The translations under genes were made by a program, and so were the position numbers. This document shows, in pieces, positions 1 to 7,398 of a stretch of 31,477 nt of DNA (position 1 is its first letter; each line of letters opens with the position of its first letter). The DNA is from G020354085 sp964629975. GTDB taxonomy: Bacteria; Pseudomonadota; Gammaproteobacteria; Acidiferrobacterales; Sulfurifustaceae. The notes under the pieces are model-generated. The model was not told the DNA's origin and did not search any database. It worked only from the letters and a program-made list of their open reading frames with translations. The stretch spans positions 1 through 31,477 of the forward strand of contig CAZVUN010000024.1 of NCBI GenBank assembly GCA_964629975.1, written 5' to 3'.

Positions 1-1436
1 GCATGGTGGTGTCTTGGCCGAAGGGCATCAAGGCGAAGAACGCCTTGCGCACCCATTTCAGTCATGTGATCGACGTCGCGCCGACCGTCTTACAGGCGGC
101 GGGTCTGCCGGAGCCGAAAGTGGTCAACGGCGTTGCGCAGGTGCCGATGGCCGGCAAGAGCCTGCTGGCGACGTTCGACGATCCGAAGGCGAAGGGCCGC
201 ACGACGCAGTATTTCGAGATCGCCGGCAACCGCGCGATTTATCACGACGGCTGGTTCGCCCGCACGATCCACCGCGCGCCGTGGGAGCCGAAGGCGCGCC
301 GGCCGCTGGAGGACAACTCGGCCTGGGAACTGTACGACACGCGCACGGACTTCAGCCTGGCGAACGATGTGGCGAAACAGAATCCGAAGAAGCTCGCGGA
401 ACTGCAGACGTTGTACCTGAAGGAAGCCGGCAAGTACGGCGCGCTGCCGATGGACGACCGCGTCTTCGAGCGCCTGGATCCGAAGGCCGCCGGCCGGCCC
501 GACCTGATGGGCGGACGCACGTCGATCACGCTGGCCGAGGGCATGATCGGCATGATGGAGGCCGTCTTCCCGAACGTGAAGAACCGTTCCAAGACCATCA
601 CCGCCGAGATCGACGTGCCCAAGGACGGCGGCAACGGCACCGTCATTGCCCAGGGTGGACGCTTCGGTGGCTGGTCGCTGTACGTCAAGGACGGCGTGCC
701 GGCCTATGACTACAACTTCCTCGGGCTGCAGCGCAGTTCGGTCGCGGCGAAAGAGAAACTCGCGCCCGGCAAGCACACGGTGGTCTTCCAGTTCGACTAC
801 GACGGCGGCGGACCGGGCAAGGGCGGCAAGGGCACGCTGCGGGTCGACGGCCAGAAGGTCGCCGAGGGTCGCATCGAGCACACGCAGGCCGGCCTCTTCT
901 CGGCCGACGAAACCGCGGATGTCGGTATCGACCTCGGCACGCCGGTGGTCGAGGCCATCGGCGCGGAGGCGAAGTCGAAGTTCAACGGCAGGATCCCCAA
1001 AATCACCGTTGCAGTGGCCGACATGAAGGCCGCCGACAAGTCGGAAGAGCAGAAGCTTCGCGCGAGGTTTGCTGCTGTCGTGAGCGATCTGCTTGGGGAA
1101 GATATGATGTTAACAGTGCAAACCGTGGAGAAGGAATGCAAGAAGGAGATCACGACCTACTGCAAGGATGTGGCTCCGGGTGAGGGTCGCGTTCTGACCT
1201 GTCTCTCTGCCCAGGTTGGCAAGCTCTCGGGACGCTGCGAATTTGCGGTCCACGACGCATCCGGTCAACTTGAACGGGTAAAAGAGGTCGTGGGTCGCGT
1301 GGCCAATGAATGCCGCGATGACCTGAAGGCCTTCTGTTCGGATGTCAAACCGGGTCAGGGACGCCTGCTTGGCTGCCTCGAGGAGAATAAGGCAAAGATC
1401 AGTAAACGGTGCTTACAGGCAATCAAAGCGGAGTAA
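1..1436 (+). CDS. Arylsulfatase, C-terminal part, fused to two Cys-rich (GLG1-type) repeats; 5' end outside window
   Basis: The frame is open from the first base. The first methionine (base 3) sits in a segment (VVSWPKGIKAK) that is internal in type I sulfatases, so the true start and the catalytic C/S-x-P-x-R region lie upstream of the window. What remains is the end of the sulfatase fold (HVIDVAPTVLQAAG, then NRAIYHDGWFARTIH and WELYDTRTDFS, where these enzymes read 'W-x-L-Y-x-x-x-x-D') and a beta-rich C-terminal domain around residues 200-345. Family knowledge: hydrolysis of sulfate esters, usually periplasmic. After about residue 345 comes an extension of roughly 130 residues with two repeats, each with a C-x7-C pair followed by two further Cys (ECKKEITTYC, ECRDDLKAFC), matching the Cys-rich repeat of PF00839. 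The extension is visibly less GC-rich than the sulfatase part, suggesting a later fusion. A DUF1254 gene follows 76 bp downstream. Confidence 0.85.
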   Translation, partial: MVVSWPKGIKAKNALRTHFSHVIDVAPTVLQAAGLPEPKVVNGVAQVPMAGKSLLATFDDPKAKGRTTQYFEIAGNRAIYHDGWFARTIHRAPWEPKARRPLEDNSAWELYDTRTDFSLANDVAKQNPKKLAELQTLYLKEAGKYGALPMDDRVFERLDPKAAGRPDLMGGRTSITLAEGMIGMMEAVFPNVKNRSKTITAEIDVPKDGGNGTVIAQGGRFGGWSLYVKDGVPAYDYNFLGLQRSSVAAKEKLAPGKHTVVFQFDYDGGGPGKGGKGTLRVDGQKVAEGRIEHTQAGLFSADETADVGIDLGTPVVEAIGAEAKSKFNGRIPKITVAVADMKAADKSEEQKLRARFAAVVSDLLGEDMMLTVQTVEKECKKEITTYCKDVAPGEGRVLTCLSAQVGKLSGRCEFAVHDASGQLERVKEVVGRVANECRDDLKAFCSDVKPGQGRLLGCLEENKAKISKRCLQAIKAE

Positions 1437-1474
1437 TTCAAGCGGGGATACCCGTGACCCATTGATCAACCCTT

Positions 1475-1490
1475 GATGCCGCCTGGCATC
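1475..1490 (+). other. Small hairpin between sulfatase and DUF1254 gene
   Basis: GATGCC and GGCATC form a 6-bp perfect stem with a 4-nt loop (GCCT). There is no T-run after it, so it is at most a weak or Rho-assisted terminator or an mRNA stabilising hairpin. Confidence 0.25.
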
Positions 1491-1512
1491 ACAAAGACTG
1501 GAGAACCAGACC

Positions 1513-3036
1513 ATGTCATCGACCCTTCGCAGTCGCGTGACGGCGATACTCGCCCGGTGCTGCGCCGTCACTGCCGTGGCGGGCTGTTCCGTGGCCGTGG
1601 CCGCGCCGTACCAATACACCACGCCGGTTCCGCCCGGCATCGCGATCGCGAACAAGGTAGACACCCGCCTGGGACCGCTGACGTTCTTCGACGGCGTGCC
1701 CGACCAGGCCAGCACGCAGAAGCTCTACGACAACCTGGATTTCCAGCGTGCGGTGCAGGGCTATCTGCTCGGCCTGCCGGCGGTGAACCAGCTGGCGAAC
1801 CGCAGCAACATTCTAAAAATGGGGCCCGCCAACACCACGGTGCCGATCTGGGAGGATCTGGTCGATTCGCGCACCATCGAGCTCACCGCCAACAACAACA
1901 CGCCCTACACCTGGTTCTGGCTGGATCTGCGTAACGGCCCGCTGGTGCTCGAAGTGCCGCCCAAGGTGCTCGGCCTGATCGACGACATGTGGTACCGCTG
2001 GAACACCGACCTCGGCATCACCGGTCCCGACAAGGGCGCCGGCGGCAAGTACCTGCTGTTGCCGCCCGGCTACCAGGGCGAGGTGCCGGACGGCTACCAC
2101 GTCGTGCGCAGTCCGACCTTCCACACCTGGGCCGTGTGGCGCAGCTTCCTGGTGAACGGCGATTCCAAGCCGGGCGTGGACGCGGTGAAGCAGCACACAA
2201 AAATCTACCCGCTCGCCCAGGCCGGCAACCCGCCGCCGTTGAAGTTCGTGAACATGTCCGGCAAGCCGTTCAACATGGTCGCGCCCGCCGATGCGTCGTT
2301 CTGGCCGATGCTGCACCAGGTCGTGCAGGAGGAGCCGACCGACACCATCGACGCCACCACGCTCGGCATCTGGGCCTCGCTCGGCATCGAGAAGGGCAAG
2401 CCCTTCGCGCCGGACGCGCGCATGAAGAAGATTCTGGCCGAGGCTGCCACGGTGGGCGACGCCACCGGCCGTGCGCTGGGCTACCGCACCCGTGACAAGG
2501 AGGCTTTCTTCTTCGAGGACCGGCAGTGGAAGCGGCCCTTCATCGGCGGCTACAAGTTCGAGAAACAACCGGGCGTACCGAACCTCGATGCTGCTGTGAT
2601 GTTCTTCTTCCTCGCCACCGGCGTCACGCCGGCGATGGACACGCAGGTGGTCGGCCAGGGTTCCACTTACCCGTGGACTGCGGTCGATGCCGACCAGCAG
2701 CCGCTGGACGGCGGCAAGACCTACCGGCTGCATCTGCCGCCGAACATTCCGGTCAAGGACTTCTGGTCGGTGATCGTCTACGACACGCAAACCCGCTCCA
2801 TGCTGCAGACCGACCAGCGCTTCCCGACTGTCGGCAGCCAGAGCAAGGGGCTGCAGGTGAATGCCGACGGCTCGGTCGACGTGTACTTCGGTCCGAAGGC
2901 GCCGGCCGGCAAGGAAGCCAACTGGGTGCAGACGATTCCCGGCAAGGCCTGGTTCACGATCCTGCGCCTGTATGGCCCGCTCGAGCCGTGGTTCAACAAG
3001 ACCTGGCGGCCGGACGACATCAAGGCAGTGAAATGA
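1513..3036 (+). CDS. DUF1254/DUF1214 domain-containing exported protein
   Basis: A 507-residue protein starting at ATG with GGAG about 9 nt upstream. The N-terminus is a hydrophobic export signal ending near AVAA; the segment TAVAGC could also be a lipobox, so soluble periplasmic versus lipoprotein is unresolved. The middle (about residues 60-200, including NNNTPYTWFWLDLRNGPLVL) matches the DUF1254 family. The last 120 residues (YPWTAVDADQQPLDGGKTY, DFWSVIVYDTQTRSML, WFNKTWRPDDI) match DUF1214. Function of the family is not established. Its members often sit beside sulfatases and outer-membrane proteins, as here. The length is typical for the two-domain form and the frame is intact. It may be co-transcribed with the sulfatase upstream and the barrel protein 16 bp downstream. 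Confidence 0.9.
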   Translation: MSSTLRSRVTAILARCCAVTAVAGCSVAVAAPYQYTTPVPPGIAIANKVDTRLGPLTFFDGVPDQASTQKLYDNLDFQRAVQGYLLGLPAVNQLANRSNILKMGPANTTVPIWEDLVDSRTIELTANNNTPYTWFWLDLRNGPLVLEVPPKVLGLIDDMWYRWNTDLGITGPDKGAGGKYLLLPPGYQGEVPDGYHVVRSPTFHTWAVWRSFLVNGDSKPGVDAVKQHTKIYPLAQAGNPPPLKFVNMSGKPFNMVAPADASFWPMLHQVVQEEPTDTIDATTLGIWASLGIEKGKPFAPDARMKKILAEAATVGDATGRALGYRTRDKEAFFFEDRQWKRPFIGGYKFEKQPGVPNLDAAVMFFFLATGVTPAMDTQVVGQGSTYPWTAVDADQQPLDGGKTYRLHLPPNIPVKDFWSVIVYDTQTRSMLQTDQRFPTVGSQSKGLQVNADGSVDVYFGPKAPAGKEANWVQTIPGKAWFTILRLYGPLEPWFNKTWRPDDIKAVK

Positions 3037-3052
3037 ACCGGCTGACTCGCCG

Positions 3053-3922
3053 GTGAACCGCGGACCGTTCACGCGGGTGACCCGCAGACTCACGAGGCAC
3101 GAAGACATCCAACTGCAAGCGACGAGTTCAAAGAAGAATTGGCGCCGGCTGGCCGTGACTGCCGTGGTGCTGGCAGGGTTCGCGACTCCGGCCGCGCAGG
3201 CGGCCAGAACTCAATCGGACTCGTGGCAATTTGAAGTCACGCCGTATCTGTTTGGCGCGGGAATGACCGGCACGGTTGGCGTCGGCGGTGTCAGCGCCGA
3301 TGTCGATGCGAGCTTCGGCGACATCCTGGAGGATTTCGACAGCGGCTTCATGATGATGGCCGAGGCGCGCAAGGGTCCGTGGGGGTTTGGGTTCGACGGC
3401 ATCTATTTCAAGCTGAAGGATCAGAAAACCAGCTCGTGGCAGGGACCGGGCGGCATCGGCAGCGCCACCGGCGATCTCGAGGCCACGATGACCGAGCAGG
3501 TATATCAACTCGCCGCGATGTATCGCCTGTCGGATGCGGCCATCAAGATCGATGCCATCGGCGCGGCGCGTTATACCCGGCTCGACACCGATCTCAATCT
3601 GGTCACCACCACCGGCCCGTTGCTGCCGGGCGGCACGCGCAGTCTCAGCGCCAGCGAGAGCTGGTGGGACCCGGTGATCGGCATTCGCGTAATCGCGCCG
3701 TTCGCCGAGCACTGGTCGTTCGTCGGCTATGCCGACATCGGCGGCTTCGGCGTGGGTTCGGATGTTACCTATCAGGCGCTCGCGGGAGTGAACTGGCAGA
3801 TCTCGGAAATGTTCGCGGCCAAGGCCGGCTACCGCTACTTCTACCAGGACTACGAACACGACGGCTTCGTCTGGGACATGGCCTCGCACGGGGCCTATCT
3901 CGGACTGGGGATCGGCTTCTGA
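3053..3922 (+). CDS. Outer-membrane beta-barrel protein, function unknown
   Basis: Starts at GTG 3053, or GTG 3077 in the same frame; no ATG is available and the Shine-Dalgarno is poor, so the start is uncertain. A signal peptide is clear further in: KKNWRR, a hydrophobic run and cleavage near TPAAQA. The mature part (about 240 residues) alternates polar and hydrophobic residues, has aromatic girdles (WQFEVTPYLFGAGMTG, WWDPVIGIRVIAPF, YRYFYQDYEHDGF) and ends in GAYLGLGIGF, a terminal aromatic as expected for BAM-dependent barrels. No catalytic motif is visible. It is only 16 bp after the DUF1254 gene, so the two are probably one transcript. I do not recognise a specific family; a small OmpW/OmpA-like 8-strand barrel is the simplest reading. 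Confidence 0.75.
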   Translation: MNRGPFTRVTRRLTRHEDIQLQATSSKKNWRRLAVTAVVLAGFATPAAQAARTQSDSWQFEVTPYLFGAGMTGTVGVGGVSADVDASFGDILEDFDSGFMMMAEARKGPWGFGFDGIYFKLKDQKTSSWQGPGGIGSATGDLEATMTEQVYQLAAMYRLSDAAIKIDAIGAARYTRLDTDLNLVTTTGPLLPGGTRSLSASESWWDPVIGIRVIAPFAEHWSFVGYADIGGFGVGSDVTYQALAGVNWQISEMFAAKAGYRYFYQDYEHDGFVWDMASHGAYLGLGIGF

Positions 3923-4162
3923 TCGTGTGACGGCGATGTCCCGGGTTTGAATGACGCGCCGCGCTTGCGTTGGCCATCGACCCCTGTGCGTCCGGTGCGG
4001 GGTTGATCAAGGCGAGGGCGACGCGTTCTTTCGCGGCGTCTGCGCCAATTGAGCATTCTCGTTTCACTTGCCAGTGTCGGCATTTGATTTGGTTGTGCCT
4101 GGCTCCAGAGGCAATGGGCAGCACTTGTGGTAGTGAGCGGAGGATGTTCGGCGCCACACCGG
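3923..4162. other. Intergenic stretch without a recognisable gene
   Basis: This stretch of about 240 bp between the barrel gene and the first palindrome array is less GC-rich than the genes around it. It has open frames on both strands but none with a start, ribosome site or recognisable family. It could be the decayed remains of a dispersed repeat or gene that came with the cassette to its right. Confidence 0.4.
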
Positions 4163-4368
4163 CACCACCCCACCGCCTTCGGCGGCACCCCTCCTCAAGA
4201 GAGGAGGGGAGACACCACCCCGGCGCTACGCTCCACTCCTCCTCAAAGGAGGAAGGGAGGCACCACCCCGCCCTGCGGGCACCCCTCCTCAAAGAGGAGG
4301 GGATAATATGTATCTCCCCTCCTTGAAAAGGAGGGGTGGCGCGTAGCGCCGGGGTGGTTGCAACGGAG
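4163..4368 (+). repeat. Palindromic repeat array 1 (upstream of the DUF559 gene)
   Basis: Three direct units begin with CACCACCCC at 4163, 4213 and 4261. Each has a small GC hairpin (for example CCGCC-TTC-GGCGG) followed by a 9-bp stem CCCCTCCTC / GAGGAGGGG with a 3-4 nt loop (4188-4209 in unit 1, degenerate in unit 2, perfect in unit 3). Unit 3 is followed by GGGGATAATATG and then an inverted copy (4314-4359) whose small hairpin GGCGCGTAGCGCC is the reverse complement of GGCGCTACGCGCC seen in array 2. The array ends with GGGGTGGTTGCAACGGAG (4351-4368), the last bases of which serve as ribosome site for the next gene. Unit period is about 48-50 bp with no unique spacers, so this is not CRISPR. 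Confidence 0.9.
4365..4368 (+). promoter_or_regulatory. Ribosome binding site supplied by the repeat tail
   Basis: GGAG lies 5 nt before GTG 4374 and is the final part of the conserved 18-bp array tail. It decides the GTG start of the DUF559 gene, since no ATG is nearby in that frame. It also ties translation of that gene to the repeat sequence. Confidence 0.6.
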
Positions 4369-4373
4369 CTCCA

Positions 4374-4742
4374 GTGACCAACAATCGTGTCCACAATCTC
4401 AAGCACACCAAGGCCGCCCGCCGCGCGTTGCGCCACTCCCTCACGCCCGCGGAAGCGCGGCTGTGGAAACATTTGCAGCGCAGCCAGCTCGAAGGGCGGA
4501 AGTTTCGCCGTCAGCACGGTGTCGGTCCGTACATCGTGGACTTCTATTGTCCCGCAGAGGCGCTGGTGGTGGAACTGGATGGTGCCGCCCACGATCATGA
4601 AGAGGCCTGTCGGCGCGACGAAGCACGCACCCGGTTTCTCGCGGCGCAGGGCTTGCGTGTGTTACGGTTCGAGAACCGTGATGTTCTGACGAAGCTCGAA
4701 GGCGTGTTGGTGGAGATTGCTCGACATTTTCGTGAAGGCTGA
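4374..4742 (+). CDS. DUF559 domain protein, PD-(D/E)XK (Vsr-like) endonuclease fold
   Basis: A 122-residue protein, the usual length for stand-alone DUF559 proteins. Visible hallmarks: the N-terminal helix region LTPAEARLWKHL (residues 23-34), then GRKFRRQHGVGPYIVDFYCP with Asp56, LVVELDG with Glu67 and Asp69, the RRDEARTRFLAAQGL helix and VLRFENRDVL (97-105) and a final helix. Family knowledge: DUF559 belongs to the restriction-endonuclease-like superfamily related to Vsr; Asp56 and Glu67/Asp69 fit the metal-binding D...ExD positions. The real substrate of stand-alone members is not known to me. The gene lies between two arrays of palindromic repeats, with its start inside the tail of the first and its stop 3 bp before the second. 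That layout suggests the protein acts on, or travels with, the repeats. Confidence 0.9.
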   Translation: MTNNRVHNLKHTKAARRALRHSLTPAEARLWKHLQRSQLEGRKFRRQHGVGPYIVDFYCPAEALVVELDGAAHDHEEACRRDEARTRFLAAQGLRVLRFENRDVLTKLEGVLVEIARHFREG

Positions 4743-4745
4743 CGC

Positions 4746-5043
4746 CACCACCCCACCCTCCGGGCACCCCTCCTCAAAGAGGAGGGGAGACACCACCCCA
4801 CCGCCTGCGGCGCCACCCCTCCTCAGGTGAGGAGGGGAGGCACCACCCCGGCGCTTACGCGCCACCCCTGGAGGGGAGGCACCACCCCGGCGCTACGCGC
4901 CACCCCTCCTCAAATGAGGAGGGGATAATATGCATCTCCCCTCCTTGAAATGGAGGGGTGGACGCTGAGGAGGGGATAGTGTGGATCTCCCCTCCTTGAA
5001 AAGGAGGGGTGGACGCGCAGCGGACGGGGTGGTTGCAACGGAG
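4746..5043 (+). repeat. Palindromic repeat array 2 (downstream of the DUF559 gene)
   Basis: Direct units start at about 4746, 4791, 4841 and 4880, each with ACCACCCC, a small hairpin (GGCGC-TAC-GCGCC in unit 4) and the stem CCCCTCCTC / GAGGAGGGG. Unit 3 has a contracted stem (CCCCTGGAGGGG), probably from an internal deletion. Unit 4 is followed by GGGGATAATATG, then an inverted unit (about 4935-4961), a partial extra unit, and a second inverted unit ending in GGGGTGGTTGCAACGGAG (5026-5043). The last 58 bp or so nearly repeat 4311-4368 of array 1 in the same orientation. The arrays therefore share one design, several direct units followed by an inverted terminal unit, and the second sits directly before the cytochrome gene leader. 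Confidence 0.9.
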
Positions 5044-5086
5044 GCACAGCTCTGGAATCGGGCGCACGGTCCAAGCAGATCTGGGC

Positions 5087-5092
5087 AGGAGA
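5087..5092 (+). promoter_or_regulatory. Strong ribosome site for the leader ORF
   Basis: AGGAGA lies 9 nt before ATG 5102. It is the only good Shine-Dalgarno in this leader. The cytochrome start at 5137 has none of similar quality, which argues that the leader ORF is translated and coupled to it. Confidence 0.5.
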
Positions 5093-5101
5093 ACAATAAC
5101 A

Positions 5102-5140
5102 ATGCACACCGAACCTGCGCACCAGGCGCGCCAATCATGA
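5102..5140 (+). CDS. Twelve-codon leader ORF overlapping the cytochrome start
   Basis: The ORF reads MHTEPAHQARQS and stops at TGA 5138-5140, which overlaps the ATG at 5137 (ATGA). It has a good ribosome site and the following gene does not, so translational coupling is likely. The peptide has no recognisable motif (two His, no Cys). Whether the peptide itself matters or only its translation cannot be seen. The alternative is that the ORF is accidental and the cytochrome is initiated directly. Confidence 0.45.
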   Translation: MHTEPAHQARQS

Positions 5141-7398
5141 AAACGTTCCCGCGCCGGTTGCTGGTGGTGTTGTTCACCGGCCTGGCCTCGGCCTGTTCGC
5201 CGTCTCCCGATGCGACCCGCGTTGCCGGGCAGTTCGTCGATGAGTCGGGCTGCGCCGGCTGCCATGCGGCGCAGCACAAAGCCTGGGCGGGCTCACATCA
5301 TGATCTGGCCATGCAGGAGGCCAGCGAGCAGACCGTGCTTGGTGACTTCAAGAATGCGCGCTACACCTACAACGGCGTAACCAGCCGGTTCTTCCGCCGC
5401 GACGGGAAATACGTCGTCACCACCGATGGGCCGGACGGTAAGCTCGCGGATTTCGAAATCAAGCACACCTTCGGCGTCGAGCCGCTGCAGCAGTACCTGA
5501 TCGAGTTGCCGGGCGGACGCCTGCAGGCCCTGTCGATTGCCTGGGACACGCAGCGCAAGCGCTGGTTTCATCTCTATCCGAACGAGCGCGTCGACCATCG
5601 CGACGAGCTGCACTGGACCAAGCCCGCGCAGAACTGGAACCACATGTGCGGTGAGTGCCACGCGACCGATTACCGCAAGAACTACGACGCCACGACTGCA
5701 AGCTACAGAACCACAGCATCACGTTTCGATGTCGGCTGCCAGGCCTGCCACGGTCCGGCGTCGCGGCATGCGGAGTGGGCCAAGCGCGCCGGGGAGGATG
5801 CAGCGAAGGCGGCGCGCGGGTCGCGCAAGGATGATTTCAGCGTGGATCTCGCGGCCAGGGACGCGCGCGTCCAGATCGACACCTGCGCGCGCTGTCACTC
5901 GCGGCGCGGCACGCTGTCGGCCGACTACCGGCACGGCGCGCCGCTCATGGACACGCATCTGCCGGCGTTGCTCAACGAGCGGCTCTACCATGCCGACGGC
6001 CAGATTCTGGATGAGGTCTACGAATACGGTTCGTTCCTGCAGAGCAAGATGCATTCAAAAGGCATGCGCTGCAGCGATTGTCACGAGCCGCACTCGACCA
6101 AGCTTCGTGCCGCTGGCAATGCGTTATGCAGCACTTGCCACAATGCGAGCACGCCGGCTGCGGGGTCGCACATCGATACCCGTGGTCTCCAGCGCAAGGA
6201 CTACGATTCGCCCGCGCACCATTTCCACAAGTCCGGTCAGCCCGGATCGCAATGTGTCGACTGCCATGCGCCAGTGCGCAACTACATGGTCGTCGATCCG
6301 CGTCGCGACCACAGCTTCCGCATCCCGCGTCCGGATCTCTCGGTGGCCATCGGCACGCCGAACGCGTGCAACCAATGCCACACCAAGCAATCGCCGAAGT
6401 GGGCAGCGGACGCCGTGGCGAAGTGGTACGGACCCAATCGCCGTCAGGAAGCGCACTACGGGGTGGCGCTCGACGCCGGGCGCCACGCCAAGCCCGGTGC
6501 CGTGCCGGGCCTGACCGCGCTCGCGGCGGATGCGTCGCAACCTGCCATCGTGCGCGCGACGGCGCTCGATCTGCTGAGCCGCTACCCGGGCCGTTCGGCG
6601 CTGACGGCGTTGCAGAACGGGTTGCGGGATAACGATCCGCTGGTGCGGCGTGCGGCGGTGGCGGGGCAGGAGCGTCTGGCGCCGGCCGAGCGCATCGCGG
6701 CATTGTCCCCCCTGCTCGGCGATCCGGTGCGCGCGGTGCGTATCGAGGCCGCGCGCCTGCTCGCGCCGGCGGCGTCGTCGCTTGCTGAACAGCACAGAAA
6801 GGGTTTCGACCGGGCGCTCGCGGAGTTCGAGGCGGCGCAGGCCGAGAACGCCGATCGTCCGGAGGCGCTCGCCAATCTCGGCAATCTTTATTCGAGTCGC
6901 GGTGAGACGGCTCGCGCCGAGGATGCCTACCGCAAGGCGGTTACACTCGATCCGCACTTTGTGCCGGCGTACGCGAATCTCGCCGACCTCTACCGCGCCG
7001 GCCGGCGCGACGCGGACGCCGAGCGTATGTTACGCGAGGGCCTGCGCATGGTTCCGAACGCGGCGACGCTGCGCGAAGCCCTCGGTCTCACGCTAGTACG
7101 CCAGGGGAAGCGGCAGGAGGCGCTTGCCGAATTTGCCGCCGCCGCGAAGGCGGCGCCGGATGATCCCCGGCATACCTATATCTATGCCGTCGCCTTGCAC
7201 GACGCGGGCCGCCGGGCCGAGGCGGTCCGCTTGCTCGAAGCCGCGGCGCGGCGCACCGGTGATCGCGACGTGCTGCTGGCGCTGGCGGCCTTCAAGCGCG
7301 AGGCCGGTGATCCCGCAGCCGCCGCGCGCTATCTCGCGCGGCTCGCGGAAATCAATCCCGACGATCCGGCGCTCGCGGTGACCGGAGGCAGGCGTTAG
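5137..7398 (+). CDS. Eight-haem cytochrome c lipoprotein with HEAT-like and TPR regions
   Basis: Start chosen at ATG 5137 because it gives a signal peptide with lipobox (MKTFPRR, hydrophobic run, LASAC); 753 residues. Eight CxxCH haem-c sites begin at Cys39, 171, 201, 250, 312, 331, 373 and 411 (CAGCH, CGECH, CQACH, CARCH, CSDCH, CSTCH, CVDCH, CNQCH). The spacing resembles the cytochrome c554/NrfA-like multihaem families. Residues about 455-555 look like HEAT-type helices (SALTALQNGLRDNDPLVRR), and 580-750 are TPRs (RPEALANLGNLYSSRGETAR, DPHFVPAYANLADLYRAGRR). Likely a periplasmic, membrane-anchored electron carrier or reductase that docks partners through the repeats. No substrate can be named. 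Similar multihaem-TPR proteins occur in metal- and sulfur/nitrogen-respiring proteobacteria. It lies alone between array 2 and a MITE that begins right after its stop. Confidence 0.9.
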   Translation: MKTFPRRLLVVLFTGLASACSPSPDATRVAGQFVDESGCAGCHAAQHKAWAGSHHDLAMQEASEQTVLGDFKNARYTYNGVTSRFFRRDGKYVVTTDGPDGKLADFEIKHTFGVEPLQQYLIELPGGRLQALSIAWDTQRKRWFHLYPNERVDHRDELHWTKPAQNWNHMCGECHATDYRKNYDATTASYRTTASRFDVGCQACHGPASRHAEWAKRAGEDAAKAARGSRKDDFSVDLAARDARVQIDTCARCHSRRGTLSADYRHGAPLMDTHLPALLNERLYHADGQILDEVYEYGSFLQSKMHSKGMRCSDCHEPHSTKLRAAGNALCSTCHNASTPAAGSHIDTRGLQRKDYDSPAHHFHKSGQPGSQCVDCHAPVRNYMVVDPRRDHSFRIPRPDLSVAIGTPNACNQCHTKQSPKWAADAVAKWYGPNRRQEAHYGVALDAGRHAKPGAVPGLTALAADASQPAIVRATALDLLSRYPGRSALTALQNGLRDNDPLVRRAAVAGQERLAPAERIAALSPLLGDPVRAVRIEAARLLAPAASSLAEQHRKGFDRALAEFEAAQAENADRPEALANLGNLYSSRGETARAEDAYRKAVTLDPHFVPAYANLADLYRAGRRDADAERMLREGLRMVPNAATLREALGLTLVRQGKRQEALAEFAAAAKAAPDDPRHTYIYAVALHDAGRRAEAVRLLEAAARRTGDRDVLLALAAFKREAGDPAAAARYLARLAEINPDDPALAVTGGRR

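Noticed and set aside
4188..4209. Rho-independent terminators in the palindromic arrays
   Set aside because: The stems are strong, but none is followed by a T-run, and the many copies in both orientations on either side of a gene fit a repeat family better.
4163..5043. CRISPR array
   Set aside because: Unit period of about 48-50 bp is filled by repeat sequence with no unique spacers, units occur in both orientations, and no cas genes are present.
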